From Bacteroidota bacterium (GTDB lineage: Bacteria > Bacteroidota > Bacteroidia > Chitinophagales > Chitinophagaceae): a DNA stretch of 57,266 nucleotides. Shown here in pieces: positions 24,142 through 32,468 of the stretch. The position numbers and the translations under genes were made by a program. How positions within the stretch are numbered: the stretch's first letter is position 1; the number at the start of each line of letters is the position of its first letter. The notes beneath the pieces are model-generated. The model searched no databases, was not told the origin of the DNA, and saw nothing but the letters and a program-made list of their open reading frames with translations. Location: contig JAEYWX010000028.1 in NCBI GenBank assembly GCA_023428755.1, positions 1-57,266 on the forward strand, given 5' to 3'.

Positions 24142-24700
24142 GTTTTTGTTGTTTGAGCAAAACCATTTTCAAGTTACGTTTTCCGTTTTGAATATAGCTT
24201 TTTACCTGCATTAATGTAAAACCGGTACCGGCCGCAATATCGGTGTAGCTTTTTTTCTCTAAATAAAACTGTTCAATACAAATGCGTTGTTCCGGTATCA
24301 GATCGCTCACGGCCATGCGTAGCTGCTCCAGCAGCTGATCTTTCTGCCAATGTTCGGTTTGGTTCAGTTCTTCAGCCGGTGTGCTGATCATTTGCTCTTT
24401 CAATTCTTTGGGCAGTTTCCCTTTATCACGCAGTTGCATGAGGCAATGATTTTTTGCCACCATGTAGATCCAGCTTTTGAAATAATCCACCTTGTATTTC
24501 CCCAGTTCTTTGATGCTTTTTTCAAATACCTGTTGCACGGCATCTTTTGCTTCTTCTTCGTTCTTTAAATATTTCATGCATACACCAAACAACAGGAGCG
24601 TATAACGTTGCAAAAGAATGCCCAGCCATTTATTGTCGCCATCGTGGTAAAAGCGTTGGAGTAATTCCTGGTCGGGTATGGTGGAGTAGGATGCGTTCAC
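24131..24700 (-). CDS. ECF-type RNA polymerase sigma factor
   Basis: A 189-residue sigma factor with region 2 (helices around 25-95, including KEAKDAVQQVFEKSIKEL and the -10 recognition helix region YFKSWIYMVAKNHCLMQLRD) and region 4 (about 130-180, including YTDIAAGTGFTLMQVKSYIQNGKRNL, a helix-turn-helix). It should direct RNA polymerase to a specific regulon, probably released by the membrane protein encoded next. Divergent from the NlpC/P60 gene. Confidence 0.88.
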   Translation of the reverse strand: MNASYSTIPDQELLQRFYHDGDNKWLGILLQRYTLLLFGVCMKYLKNEEEAKDAVQQVFEKSIKELGKYKVDYFKSWIYMVAKNHCLMQLRDKGKLPKELKEQMISTPAEELNQTEHWQKDQLLEQLRMAVSDLIPEQRICIEQFYLEKKSYTDIAAGTGFTLMQVKSYIQNGKRNLKMVLLKQQKHER

Positions 24701-24788
24701 AAACAGGTTTGAACAGTCAAGTTAGTTATTTTCATCAAGAGATGCACATGCTCATAAAATTCCATATATTCATTCAAATGTTTTTCAA

Positions 24789-25553
24789 ATGAATAACGCC
24801 CTTTGCATTGTTCCGGTTGCACCGCTCCGTAAGGAGCCGCGGCACGAAGCAGAAATTACGTCCCAATTATTATTTGGCGAAGCGGTGGAACTGTTGGCAT
24901 CGCATGGAGAATGGGTGGAACTGGTTTGCCTCTATGATGGTTACACCGGTTACTGCATGCGCAACCAACTTACGGAAGTTGCAGAAGCGATTGCCCTGCA
25001 GGACCAGGTAGCATTGGTGAGTACATGGAGTGGTGTGATCATGGTGAACGATTTGCCCATGCATGTGCCGCTGGGAAGTGCGTTGCCTGCTTTGCAAAAC
25101 GGCGAAGCAATGTGGGGCGAAACGAAAATAAAAAGCAGCAGTAAACTGGTGATGGAAGGGGCGCATGTGTTTAATGAAGAAAGTATCAAACAGCTTGCAT
25201 TCCTCTATCTCAATACCGCTTACCTGTGGGGTGGACGATCTGTATTTGGAATTGATTGCAGCGGATTTGTGCAGGGACTGCTGCGTTTCTTTGGAAAGAA
25301 ATTACCACGTGATGCGGCACACCAGGCGATGATTGGGGAAGACCTTGGATTTTTACAGGAAGCTCGTTGTGGTGATCTTGCTTTTTTTGATAATGAAGAA
25401 GGAAAAATTATCCATGTGGGATTGTTGTTGAACGATCATGAAATAGTTCATGCTGCAGGTAAAGTACGCATCGATTATATTGATGGCGCAGGCATTCTTC
25501 ATAGCCAAACAGGCGAGCGAACGCACAGATTGAGGGTGATAAAGCGAGTGTAG
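24789..25553 (+). CDS. NlpC/P60-family peptidoglycan endopeptidase with SH3 module
   Basis: A 254-residue C40 peptidase. An N-terminal SH3-like segment (about 1-65) is followed by the catalytic domain with Cys157 in FGIDCSGF and His209 in GKIIHV; His221 follows in IVHAAG. These enzymes cut the D-gamma-glutamyl bond in peptidoglycan stem peptides. No clear signal peptide is present, so it may act on imported muropeptides in the cytosol, or use another export route. The SH3 module helps bind peptidoglycan. Confidence 0.88.
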   Translation: MNNALCIVPVAPLRKEPRHEAEITSQLLFGEAVELLASHGEWVELVCLYDGYTGYCMRNQLTEVAEAIALQDQVALVSTWSGVIMVNDLPMHVPLGSALPALQNGEAMWGETKIKSSSKLVMEGAHVFNEESIKQLAFLYLNTAYLWGGRSVFGIDCSGFVQGLLRFFGKKLPRDAAHQAMIGEDLGFLQEARCGDLAFFDNEEGKIIHVGLLLNDHEIVHAAGKVRIDYIDGAGILHSQTGERTHRLRVIKRV

Positions 25554-25599
25554 AGTTTAGTTGATAGCTTATCTGAGTTTTAATCTGCCCAGAAGTTTA

Positions 25600-26202
25600 T
25601 TAAAGTTGTTTTCTAATGAAAAAATTTCCATTTTGCATTTTCTGGTAATGAAGATTTATCACGTAGCCATTTTCACCAGCTTGGGTCAACGACACAAATA
25701 GGGGTTTGAATCGATCTGTCTTAAAATTGCTGTAGCTGTAAAACCGTAAACTGCTCCCTTTTGGCTTAAGATTATTTTCGTAAACAAAACTTCTTTGTAC
25801 AATTTTTAGAAACTTGGTGTAAGTAGATTTTGCTTCTTTTTTTGTGATACCGGGCATAAGATATAGGTACACATCAACAACACTGGATGTGTCAAATACC
25901 TTTTTTTCATCGTTCGTTACAGGCGCCCCGGATAACTGGATATATCCTCTGCTGATATTTCTTGAAATTGTGTGGTAAGGCGATAAATCTTTTATTATAA
26001 ATAGTTTGGTATTATTATTCGAAGGGGTGTCAATGTATTTTTGAGGTTGCTTTTCTAGTATTGTTTTCCATTTTTCTTTCGTTTCGTTTAATGGCAGATT
26101 AGCGAAGATGCTAATCAGTTGCTTGTCAGTAATACTGTCAACTTGTGCAATAGAAAATTGTGAGCCCAATAAAGTAAAAATCAGAACCAGTGTTTTTTTC
26201 AT
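25600..26202 (-). CDS. Secreted protein of unknown function
   Basis: A 200-residue exported protein with a clear signal peptide (1-19, MKKTLVLIFTLLGSQFSIAQ). The mature part is beta-rich and mixed-charge; a block YLYLMPGITKKEAKSTYTKFL and RSFVYENNL have no recognised motif. Higher A+T use than the neighbouring genes. It sits between the NlpC/P60 gene (convergent) and a TauE-like transporter. Confidence 0.55.
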   Translation of the reverse strand: MKKTLVLIFTLLGSQFSIAQVDSITDKQLISIFANLPLNETKEKWKTILEKQPQKYIDTPSNNNTKLFIIKDLSPYHTISRNISRGYIQLSGAPVTNDEKKVFDTSSVVDVYLYLMPGITKKEAKSTYTKFLKIVQRSFVYENNLKPKGSSLRFYSYSNFKTDRFKPLFVSLTQAGENGYVINLHYQKMQNGNFFIRKQL

Positions 26203-26215
26203 AGTTGTATTCTTG

Positions 26216-26617
26216 CTAAGAAAAACTTTTTATCCAATTTACAACTGCTTTTTCCCAACCAATCATTTTAAACGCAGTATAGAACAGTAAAATGGCGAAT
26301 ACTTTTTTTACTGTTTCCTGTGGCAAACTCAAACTCCATTTGCTGCCAAAGTAACTTCCAAGTACAAATCCTGCGGCAAGCAATCCTACTACTTTAAAAT
26401 CTACATGACCGGCTTTGTAATAATTCATCATGCCGAGTAATGCAACCGGTAACACCAACAAGCCTAGTGATGTGCCTTGTGCTGCATGTTGACTGTAGCC
26501 AAGAAAATAAACCAATGCCGGTACTACAATCAGTCCGCCACCAACACCTACCATGCCGCCAAGAATACCAGCCGCCAGTCCAATAATGAGGACTGTAATA
26601 ATAATTGATGTATCCAT
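26216..26617 (-). CDS. Half-size TauE/SafE-family permease
   Basis: A 133-residue membrane protein with three to four helices, matching one half of a TauE/SafE (DUF81) transporter, whose usual length is about 250 residues. The motif GGMVGVGGGLIVVPALVYFLG and the TSLGLLVLPVALLGMMNYY region are typical. Start at 26617 (MDTSIIITV) is preferred; 26632 is possible. The gene is 20 nt behind the pyrophosphatase stop in the same operon. It probably dimerises to move small anions such as sulfite or organosulfonates. Confidence 0.8.
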   Translation of the reverse strand: MDTSIIITVLIIGLAAGILGGMVGVGGGLIVVPALVYFLGYSQHAAQGTSLGLLVLPVALLGMMNYYKAGHVDFKVVGLLAAGFVLGSYFGSKWSLSLPQETVKKVFAILLFYTAFKMIGWEKAVVNWIKSFS

Positions 26618-26637
26618 TTTTTTTGTTTGCATGTGAA

Positions 26638-27186
26638 TTAAAGATTGTCCCGGTATTTTTCTTTGTAAAACTCAATTGCTTCTTCAATGATGAGAAAGGC
26701 TTCGGCTTTGTTCTGGAAGTTATCAATTTCAACCACTTTATTTTCCAGCACTTTGTATTCTTCAAAATAATGCTTCAATTCGTGAAAGAAATGTTCAGGC
26801 AGCTCATCAATATCACTAATGTGTTTTACCGTTGGATCGTTACTGGCAACGGCAATAATTTTGTCATCACGTTCACCTTGGTCGATCATTTGCATATTGC
26901 CAATTACCGTTGCTTCAACAAGGCACAAGGGTTGAATGGATTGAGAACAAATGACCAATATATCCAATGGGTCACCATCCTGTCCTAATGTTTGCGGAAT
27001 AAAACCGTAGTTAACGGGGTAGATAAACGAAGAGAAGATTACACGGTCGAGTTTGAGCAGCCCCGTGTCTTTATCAATTTCATATTTACTGCGGCTGCCT
27101 TGCGAAATTTCAATCAATGCATTAACACGTTCGGGTGCTTTACTTCCGTAATGTGCACCATGCCAGGGGTGAAGTACTGTAATCAT
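26638..27186 (-). CDS. ppa: Inorganic pyrophosphatase (soluble, family I)
   Basis: A 182-residue enzyme that hydrolyses pyrophosphate to two phosphates with Mg2+. The acidic signature QDGDPLDILV (the metal-binding DGDPxDxxV motif) and YPVNYGFIPQT are present; Lys and Tyr residues around NYGFIP and the ALIEISQGSRSKYEID N-terminal strand are typical. It precedes the half-size TauE gene on the same strand. Confidence 0.95.
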   Translation of the reverse strand: MITVLHPWHGAHYGSKAPERVNALIEISQGSRSKYEIDKDTGLLKLDRVIFSSFIYPVNYGFIPQTLGQDGDPLDILVICSQSIQPLCLVEATVIGNMQMIDQGERDDKIIAVASNDPTVKHISDIDELPEHFFHELKHYFEEYKVLENKVVEIDNFQNKAEAFLIIEEAIEFYKEKYRDNL

Positions 27187-27227
27187 AAAATGAGTAATGA
27201 ATGATGAGTTGTATTAAAATTGAAGAC

Positions 27228-28505
27228 TTATTCAAAATCTGTATACAAAAGATATTGTTTTCGAATAGCTTTGAATTTACTTAATGCAGGTTCCCAGCTT
27301 TTGCGAATTTCGTCTTCTGTTTTACCTTCCTTGATCTGTTGCATCAACGTACTGTTGCCCGCCAGTTTGTTAAAGAAAAAGTCTTCGGGCTTACCGCTTT
27401 TCGGCGCAATGAAAAAAGCATTTTTATCTGGGAATAATTGATAGGCTTCTATCAGCCATTTCAATTGCACTTTGTTGTTTACTGTTTTGTACACTTCTTC
27501 TTTTGTTCCACTCAGGTCCCATCCGTAACAAAGCTGATTCTGCAGTTTTGGTGTTTTGGCTCCTTCCATACTGCGGGGCGTAAATGAAATTAATGTTTTG
27601 GGTAAGGTAGGGTGGCCAAATACCTGGAATTGTTTGGTAGTGCCACGCCCTTCACTTAACACAGTGCCTTCAAAAAAGCAGGTGGAAGGATAAAGCAATA
27701 TGGATTGAATCGTTGGCAAGTTGGGCGATGGTGCAACCGGCAATTCATATTTGGTAGCGTGTGAATAATTGTTACAAGGCACAACCGTTAATTCAAATTC
27801 GCCGCCATCTTTATTACTGCGCCATTTATATACATCTTTATTGAACCATTCTTCGCCATAGATCATTTGTATGTATTCTCCCATCGTCATTCCATATACA
27901 ACAGGTACTGGTTGCATCCCCACAAATGATTTATAGGCGGGTTCTAATACAGGGCCATCAACATAATGCCCATTGGGATTAGGCCGATCCAGCACAATTA
28001 AATGTTTCCCGTTTTCAATCGCCGCTTCCAAATAATATTCAAGCGATGAAATGAAGGTGTAAAAACGTACACCCACATCCTGTATATCAAACAACATAAT
28101 ATCTACACCAGCCAAATCTTCTTTGGAAGGTTTCCTTTTGCTGCCATACAACGAAATGACCTGGATGCCTGTTTTTTCATCCTTGTAATTACCAATTTTT
28201 TCACCGGCATCGGCTGTACCACGAAAGCCATGCTCCGGCCCAAAGATTACCTTGATGTTTACACCTAGTTTACGCAGCGTATCAACAAGGTGTGTTTTTC
28301 CTACAACAGAAGTCTGGTTGGCAAACACAGCTATATTTTTTTCCTTCAGCAAATGAATGTATTGCTGCATGTTTTCTGCACCGGTTTGCAATACACGATC
28401 TTTAATGGCACCACGGGTGTAACCCCTGGTTTGCCGTTTATCTTGTGCCTGTAAGTCTGCACAAAGCGAAAACATAACAAATATGAGAAGTAAAAAAGCC
28501 CGCAT
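27228..28505 (-). CDS. DUF1343 exo-beta-N-acetylmuramidase (NamZ-like)
   Basis: A 425-residue secreted protein (signal peptide 1-20, ending LQAQ). The DUF1343 family (PF07075) was shown to include exo-acting beta-N-acetylmuramidases (NamZ) that release MurNAc from peptidoglycan fragments. Matching blocks are FANQTSVVGKTHLVDTLR, FGPEHGFRG, DIMLFDIQDVGVRFYTF, IVLDRPNPNG and PSPNLPTIQSILLYPSTCFFEG. It should recycle cell-wall sugars, outside the cytosol. It has no clear partners nearby, though ppa is next. Confidence 0.9.
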   Translation of the reverse strand: MRAFLLLIFVMFSLCADLQAQDKRQTRGYTRGAIKDRVLQTGAENMQQYIHLLKEKNIAVFANQTSVVGKTHLVDTLRKLGVNIKVIFGPEHGFRGTADAGEKIGNYKDEKTGIQVISLYGSKRKPSKEDLAGVDIMLFDIQDVGVRFYTFISSLEYYLEAAIENGKHLIVLDRPNPNGHYVDGPVLEPAYKSFVGMQPVPVVYGMTMGEYIQMIYGEEWFNKDVYKWRSNKDGGEFELTVVPCNNYSHATKYELPVAPSPNLPTIQSILLYPSTCFFEGTVLSEGRGTTKQFQVFGHPTLPKTLISFTPRSMEGAKTPKLQNQLCYGWDLSGTKEEVYKTVNNKVQLKWLIEAYQLFPDKNAFFIAPKSGKPEDFFFNKLAGNSTLMQQIKEGKTEDEIRKSWEPALSKFKAIRKQYLLYTDFE

Positions 28506-28560
28506 GCGAAATGATGTTTATGCTTCAAAGTTGCAGAAATAGTGCCGTAAAAAAAATTTA

Positions 28561-28591
28561 TTGGCAAGGTTGGCATTTGCGGGTACTTTTG
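28561..28591 (+). promoter_or_regulatory. Promoter of FKBP gene (-33 TTG, -7 TACTTTTG)
   Basis: TACTTTTG at 28584-28591 matches TAnnTTTG exactly; TTG at 28561-28563 lies 20 nt upstream. The gene starts 16 nt after the -7 box. Confidence 0.65.
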
Positions 28592-28607
28592 CTTCAAATT
28601 CTAAATT

Positions 28608-29057
28608 ATGCAAGCAAAAAAAGGTGATACCGTACGTGTGCATTACACCGGTAAGTTGACAACAGGGGAGCAGTTCGATTCAAGTGCAGGCCGTGAGCCA
28701 CTTGAGTTTGAAGTGGGTGCCGGAATGATGATCAAGGGTTTTGATGATGCGGTAGTGGGCATGGCAATTGGCGACAAAAAAACAATTAATATTCCGCCAC
28801 ACGAAGCGTATGGCGAACGGAATGACCAGATGGTGATCGATTTTCCCCGTTCAAACTTTCCCGAAGATATGGTTCCCGAAATCGGAATGCAGTTAATGAT
28901 GAACAACAGTGCAGGTCAGCAATTCCCTGTTACCATTACAGAAGTACAGGAAGAAATCGTAGTGCTCGATGCCAATCACATGCTGGCTGGTAAGGAACTG
29001 GTGTTTGATATTGAAATGGTTGAGATCGATTCGAAAGGATTGATTGTGATGCCGTAA
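28608..29057 (+). CDS. FKBP-type peptidyl-prolyl isomerase (SlyD-like)
   Basis: A 149-residue cytosolic isomerase of the SlyD type: FKBP domain split by an inserted IF domain (about 65-125) that contributes chaperone activity. FKBP motifs VRVHYTGKL, GEQFDSS and LEFEVGAGMMIKGFDDAVVGM are intact. The metal-binding His/Cys-rich tail of E. coli SlyD is absent. It has its own promoter and is monocistronic. Confidence 0.9.
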   Translation: MQAKKGDTVRVHYTGKLTTGEQFDSSAGREPLEFEVGAGMMIKGFDDAVVGMAIGDKKTINIPPHEAYGERNDQMVIDFPRSNFPEDMVPEIGMQLMMNNSAGQQFPVTITEVQEEIVVLDANHMLAGKELVFDIEMVEIDSKGLIVMP

Positions 29058-29162
29058 CTCCGTTGTAAGTTTTGAGTTGTGAGCCGGGCGTTCTTTCTTT
29101 GATTAGCTGCATTGGCGTCGCACTCTTGTACAGTAGTAACACTATTCAGCACGAATAAAAAA
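29058..29162. other. Non-coding spacer with repeat-like sequence
   Basis: The spacer begins with short repeats (gttttgagttgtgag) and continues with gattagctgcattggcgtcgcactcttgtacag-like text; written in pieces of at most twenty bases: gattagctgcattggcgtcg then cactcttgtacag. I recall similar sequence in other Bacteroidota, but cannot verify a family. No ORF is convincing. Confidence 0.3.
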
Positions 29163-29173
29163 ATTGTGAATTG

Positions 29174-29208
29174 TAAGTGGCTGGTGAATTTTACTCATCA
29201 GCCACTTA
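29174..29208. terminator. Hairpin at the end of four-helix-bundle gene
   Basis: TAAGTGGCTG (29174-29183) and CAGCCACTTA (29199-29208) are perfect 10-bp arms with a 15-nt loop. It overlaps the stop codon of the leftward gene and ends its transcript. Confidence 0.7.
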
Positions 29209-29607
29209 TTTATTTCTGAGGCTGTATTTAATCCCTTTATTTTCTGACGCAGACAGGTAATGAATTAGTGAGAGGTTTATCTTTTTAATTTCCTCACACA
29301 AATTATACAGCACAGTAAATTTTTCTTCCGTGATATATTTTCGATCAATAATCCTGTACAACTGGCTTTGACATTCGCAGGCAGAGCCATGACTTATTTC
29401 AAGAAATTGAATAAACTCAAGATTTCCACCTCTTCCAAACCCCTCTGCAATGTTATCCATTATTGATCCACTGGATCCATTGATTTGTTCTTTTAATTTA
29501 TAGTCTTTTGCTAATTGACTGTTTGTTATTAGTAAATCGATTTCATTGCTAAGTGCTCTGGCTTTTTGCCATGCAATAATATCTTCAAAGCGTTTTATCG
29601 AAGCCAT
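29206..29607 (-). CDS. Four helix bundle protein (23S rRNA IVP-like)
   Basis: A 133-residue protein that matches the four-helix-bundle family named after 23S rRNA intervening sequence proteins: signature FEDIIAWQKARALSNEIDLL near the N-terminus, a central MDNIAEGFGRGGNLEFIQFLEIS block, and SACECQSQLYRIID. No membrane segment. Free-standing copies are scattered across Bacteroidota genomes, often near repeats; it is not inside rRNA here. It is bracketed by a 15-bp direct repeat with one mismatch (29163-29177, 29640-29654) and by hairpins. Function unclear; perhaps RNA or DNA binding. Confidence 0.85.
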   Translation of the reverse strand: MASIKRFEDIIAWQKARALSNEIDLLITNSQLAKDYKLKEQINGSSGSIMDNIAEGFGRGGNLEFIQFLEISHGSACECQSQLYRIIDRKYITEEKFTVLYNLCEEIKKINLSLIHYLSASENKGIKYSLRNK

Positions 29608-29639
29608 ATAGGTTTTTTTAAAGGTAAAATATCGGAGTT

Positions 29640-29675
29640 ATTGTGAGTTGTAAGAGAGCTCTCACAACTCACAAT
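29640..29675. terminator. Perfect inverted repeat between small genes
   Basis: ATTGTGAGTTGT (29640-29651) and ACAACTCACAAT (29664-29675) are perfect 12-bp arms around AAGAGAGCTCTC, which itself contains the palindrome GAGAGCTCTC. It sits between two leftward genes (stop of the membrane protein at 29692) and can act as a terminator for the right one. Its arms are of the gagttgtgag-type vocabulary. Confidence 0.6.
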
Positions 29676-29691
29676 TTACAACTCAAAATAG

Positions 29692-30237
29692 CTACTTCCT
29701 CTGCATCCACCAACCAAGCCACAAGCCAACTATTCCCCACGAAACAATCGCATCAACGAAGTATGCAGTAATGTCGTGTTTGGGATACCAGATATGACCT
29801 GTGTAAGGACCGTTTGTAAACGATATAATGCCAACGATGAGGCAGGCGGTGAGGTAGGTGCCGAAGCTGCCATTGCTGATCTTCGCAAATACCCAGCAAA
29901 GCGCAACAACAATAATGATGTTGGCAAGCAGGCCCCGTGCCATGTTCATTCCCATATTCAGGTTCCAGGCTTTGTAATAACTTAACTGCGCCCACGGTTT
30001 ACCATCTACTTCTTTCATGAATTTTTCCATCTCTTCCGATGAGTTTTCATTTTCAAGCCGGGGCATAAAATAAGTGCCTTCTTCCAGGCCCGTGCTGCTG
30101 AGGAATTGGAGAATACTGTCTTGCTTGGGCGTGTACGCCTGTCCTTTGTCATGAAGATTAGCAACTGCGAAAGAAATGGTTTGCCAGGCAAAAAGCAACA
30201 TGCCGCCCACAAGGCCGCCAATAAGAATCTTCTTCAT
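29692..30237 (-). CDS. Four-helix membrane protein of unknown function
   Basis: A 181-residue inner-membrane protein. Helix 1 (about 5-25) is followed by a polar loop of about 70 residues (YTPKQDSILQFLSSTG...EEMEKFMKEVDGKPW) exposed to the periplasm, then helices near 98-118, 124-144 and 155-175. I do not recognise a family. Likely monocistronic: a repeat hairpin lies behind it and a 70-nt gap in front. Confidence 0.6.
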   Translation of the reverse strand: MKKILIGGLVGGMLLFAWQTISFAVANLHDKGQAYTPKQDSILQFLSSTGLEEGTYFMPRLENENSSEEMEKFMKEVDGKPWAQLSYYKAWNLNMGMNMARGLLANIIIVVALCWVFAKISNGSFGTYLTACLIVGIISFTNGPYTGHIWYPKHDITAYFVDAIVSWGIVGLWLGWWMQRK

Positions 30238-30307
30238 GTTTGTTGGTTATTTGATGAAGAAGTAAAGTAGAAAATCTGTTTACCAAATGCAAGTCGCCTG
30301 TCAATAA

Positions 30308-31156
30308 TTATTCAACAGCTTCGTTGTACTTGCGCTGAAACTGGAGAAACAAAACGATCGTCATCAGCGCCATTGTAAATGTTGCCAGCCACGATGCTTC
30401 TAAACCAAAATCGCCACCGGTAAGTAAAATAGAACCTTTGAGATTTTGTTCCAGTAATGTAGGAAGCTCTAAGCCACTTACTTCAAAACCAAGTACGGGC
30501 CCCTGGAAAAAATTCCAACTGAAATGAAAAAAAATGGCAAACCACAAATTGCGGGTATAGATATAATTACAGCCCAGCAAAACACCTGCAATAAAAATAT
30601 TAATGAATGCAATGAGGTTGAAATTGGGGTTGAGCGAATGAAATACTGCAAACAATACGGCTGACGTATAAAGCGCCGCCTGCTTTGGCATCGAATGCAT
30701 CAGGTTGTTTAAAATATAGCCACGAAACACCATCTCTTCAGCAAAACTTACTACGATCATGATCACAGTAACCAAGACAAAATCAGGTAATTCAACAAAT
30801 GCGGGAAACCATTGCAATAATCCGAGTGCCCACAATAAAGTTGCCATAACAGTAATGAGTAAAATGCCGGTAAGGATACCGGCGGCCCGTTCGTTACCAA
30901 AGCCATCCCACGAAAATCCAAGGCTTTTAAAAGATTTCTGATCAAAGACTTTGCGGAACGATGCTACAAGAATCAACGCTATAAAAAAGTTTAGCAATAT
31001 GCTGCTGTAAAAAAGTGATTCATTGCTTTCGTTTACATCCAGCAAAGCCAGCAGTAAGCCCAATATACTGTTGCCAAAAAAAATAAACAACAGGTAAGCG
31101 ATCATAAAAAGCAGAACCCGTAACCAGCCTTTTTGTACCAAAGGAGATGTTTGCAT
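30308..31156 (-). CDS. CPBP family intramembrane metalloprotease
   Basis: A 282-residue membrane protein with about eight helices. The CPBP/Abi motifs are present: EExxxR as FAEEMVFRG (Glu140, Glu141, Arg145), FxxxH in AVLFAVFHSLNP, and the last motif around IFFHFSWNFFQG. These proteases are related to type II CAAX prenyl endopeptidases and in bacteria act in peptide or bacteriocin-immunity-like functions. Divergent from pepT (60 nt apart). Confidence 0.9.
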   Translation of the reverse strand: MQTSPLVQKGWLRVLLFMIAYLLFIFFGNSILGLLLALLDVNESNESLFYSSILLNFFIALILVASFRKVFDQKSFKSLGFSWDGFGNERAAGILTGILLITVMATLLWALGLLQWFPAFVELPDFVLVTVIMIVVSFAEEMVFRGYILNNLMHSMPKQAALYTSAVLFAVFHSLNPNFNLIAFINIFIAGVLLGCNYIYTRNLWFAIFFHFSWNFFQGPVLGFEVSGLELPTLLEQNLKGSILLTGGDFGLEASWLATFTMALMTIVLFLQFQRKYNEAVE

Positions 31157-31216
31157 GCAGTTGATTTTGGTATAAGCAGATAAACGCCTTTATTTTACAG
31201 CTTCAAAAATAAGCGT

Positions 31217-32467
31217 ATGGCAGTAGAAAACAAGTTTGGAACAGCAGAGCGATTGATGCGTTATGTACAGGTGGATACACAAAGCGACCCGGAAAGTAAT
31301 ACAACGCCTACAACGGCAAAGCAAAAAGATTTGTCAGCGATGCTGGTAAACGAATTGCTGGCAATGGGAATTACTGATGCACACATGGATGAATACGGAT
31401 ATGTGTATGCAACCATACCTGCTACAACAGAAAAAGAAGTGCCGGTCGTTTGTTTTTGCAGTCATGTTGATACAGCGCCGGATTGCAGCGGCACCAATGT
31501 GAAACCAATTCTGCATGAAAATTATAACGGCGAAGACATTGTATTGCCCGATGATCCAACACAGATCATCAGTGTATCGAAATACAGTTATCTCAAACAA
31601 CATATCGGGAAAGATATCATTACAGCAAGTGGCAACACATTGCTGGGAGCAGATGATAAAGCAGGCGTAGCTATTATTATGAGTATGGCTAATTATCTGG
31701 TACAACATCCGGAACTAAAACACGGAACCATCAAACTGTTGTTTACACCCGATGAAGAAGTGGGAAAAGGAACCGATCATGTGGATCTGCAAAAATTAGG
31801 TGCCACCGTTGCATACACATTGGATGGCGGTGAATTAGGTACATTGGAAGATGAAACCTTCAGTGCCGATGCTGTGAAGATAACGGTACATGGTATAAGT
31901 GCTCACCCCGGTTATGCAAAAGGCATTTTAGTGAATGCATTAAAAATTGCAGGTGAAATTTTAACGGCTCTTCCCAAAACGGAATGGAGTCCTGAAACAA
32001 CAGAAAAACGACAGGGCTTTGTGCATCCTGTAAGTATGAATGGCATTGCAGAAAAAGCAACGATCGATTTTATTGTACGTGATTTTACAGTAGAAGGTTT
32101 GTTGGTACATGAAGCAAAGCTGAAAGCAATTGCGGAAAATGTACTGCAACAATATCCCGGCTGCAGTATGGAGTTTGCAGTAAAAGAACAGTACCGGAAT
32201 ATGAAACAGGTATTGGATCAGCATCCGGAAATTGTAGCGAATGCTGTGGAAGCATACCAACGGTGTGGCTTAACCGTAGTGAAAGAACCCATACGTGGTG
32301 GAACCGATGGCAGCTGGTTAAGTTATATGGGATTGCCGTGCCCCAATTTGTTTACAGGCATGCAGGCCATTCACAGCAAACACGAATGGATCGGTGTGTA
32401 CGATATGGAACAAAGTGCCAACATGTTGGTACAGTTGGTGCAGGTATGGGAAGAAAAAGCAAACTAA
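31217..32467 (+). CDS. pepT: Peptidase T (tripeptidase)
   Basis: A 416-residue M20-type metallopeptidase that removes N-terminal residues from tripeptides. Zinc ligands are visible: His83 and Asp85 in CSHVDTAPD, Asp146 in LLGADDKAG, Glu180-Glu181 in FTPDEEVGKG, then Asp and His in TLDGGELGT and HSKHEW. Length matches the family. Cytosolic; part of peptide use. Confidence 0.95.
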   Translation: MAVENKFGTAERLMRYVQVDTQSDPESNTTPTTAKQKDLSAMLVNELLAMGITDAHMDEYGYVYATIPATTEKEVPVVCFCSHVDTAPDCSGTNVKPILHENYNGEDIVLPDDPTQIISVSKYSYLKQHIGKDIITASGNTLLGADDKAGVAIIMSMANYLVQHPELKHGTIKLLFTPDEEVGKGTDHVDLQKLGATVAYTLDGGELGTLEDETFSADAVKITVHGISAHPGYAKGILVNALKIAGEILTALPKTEWSPETTEKRQGFVHPVSMNGIAEKATIDFIVRDFTVEGLLVHEAKLKAIAENVLQQYPGCSMEFAVKEQYRNMKQVLDQHPEIVANAVEAYQRCGLTVVKEPIRGGTDGSWLSYMGLPCPNLFTGMQAIHSKHEWIGVYDMEQSANMLVQLVQVWEEKAN

Positions 32468-32468
32468 G

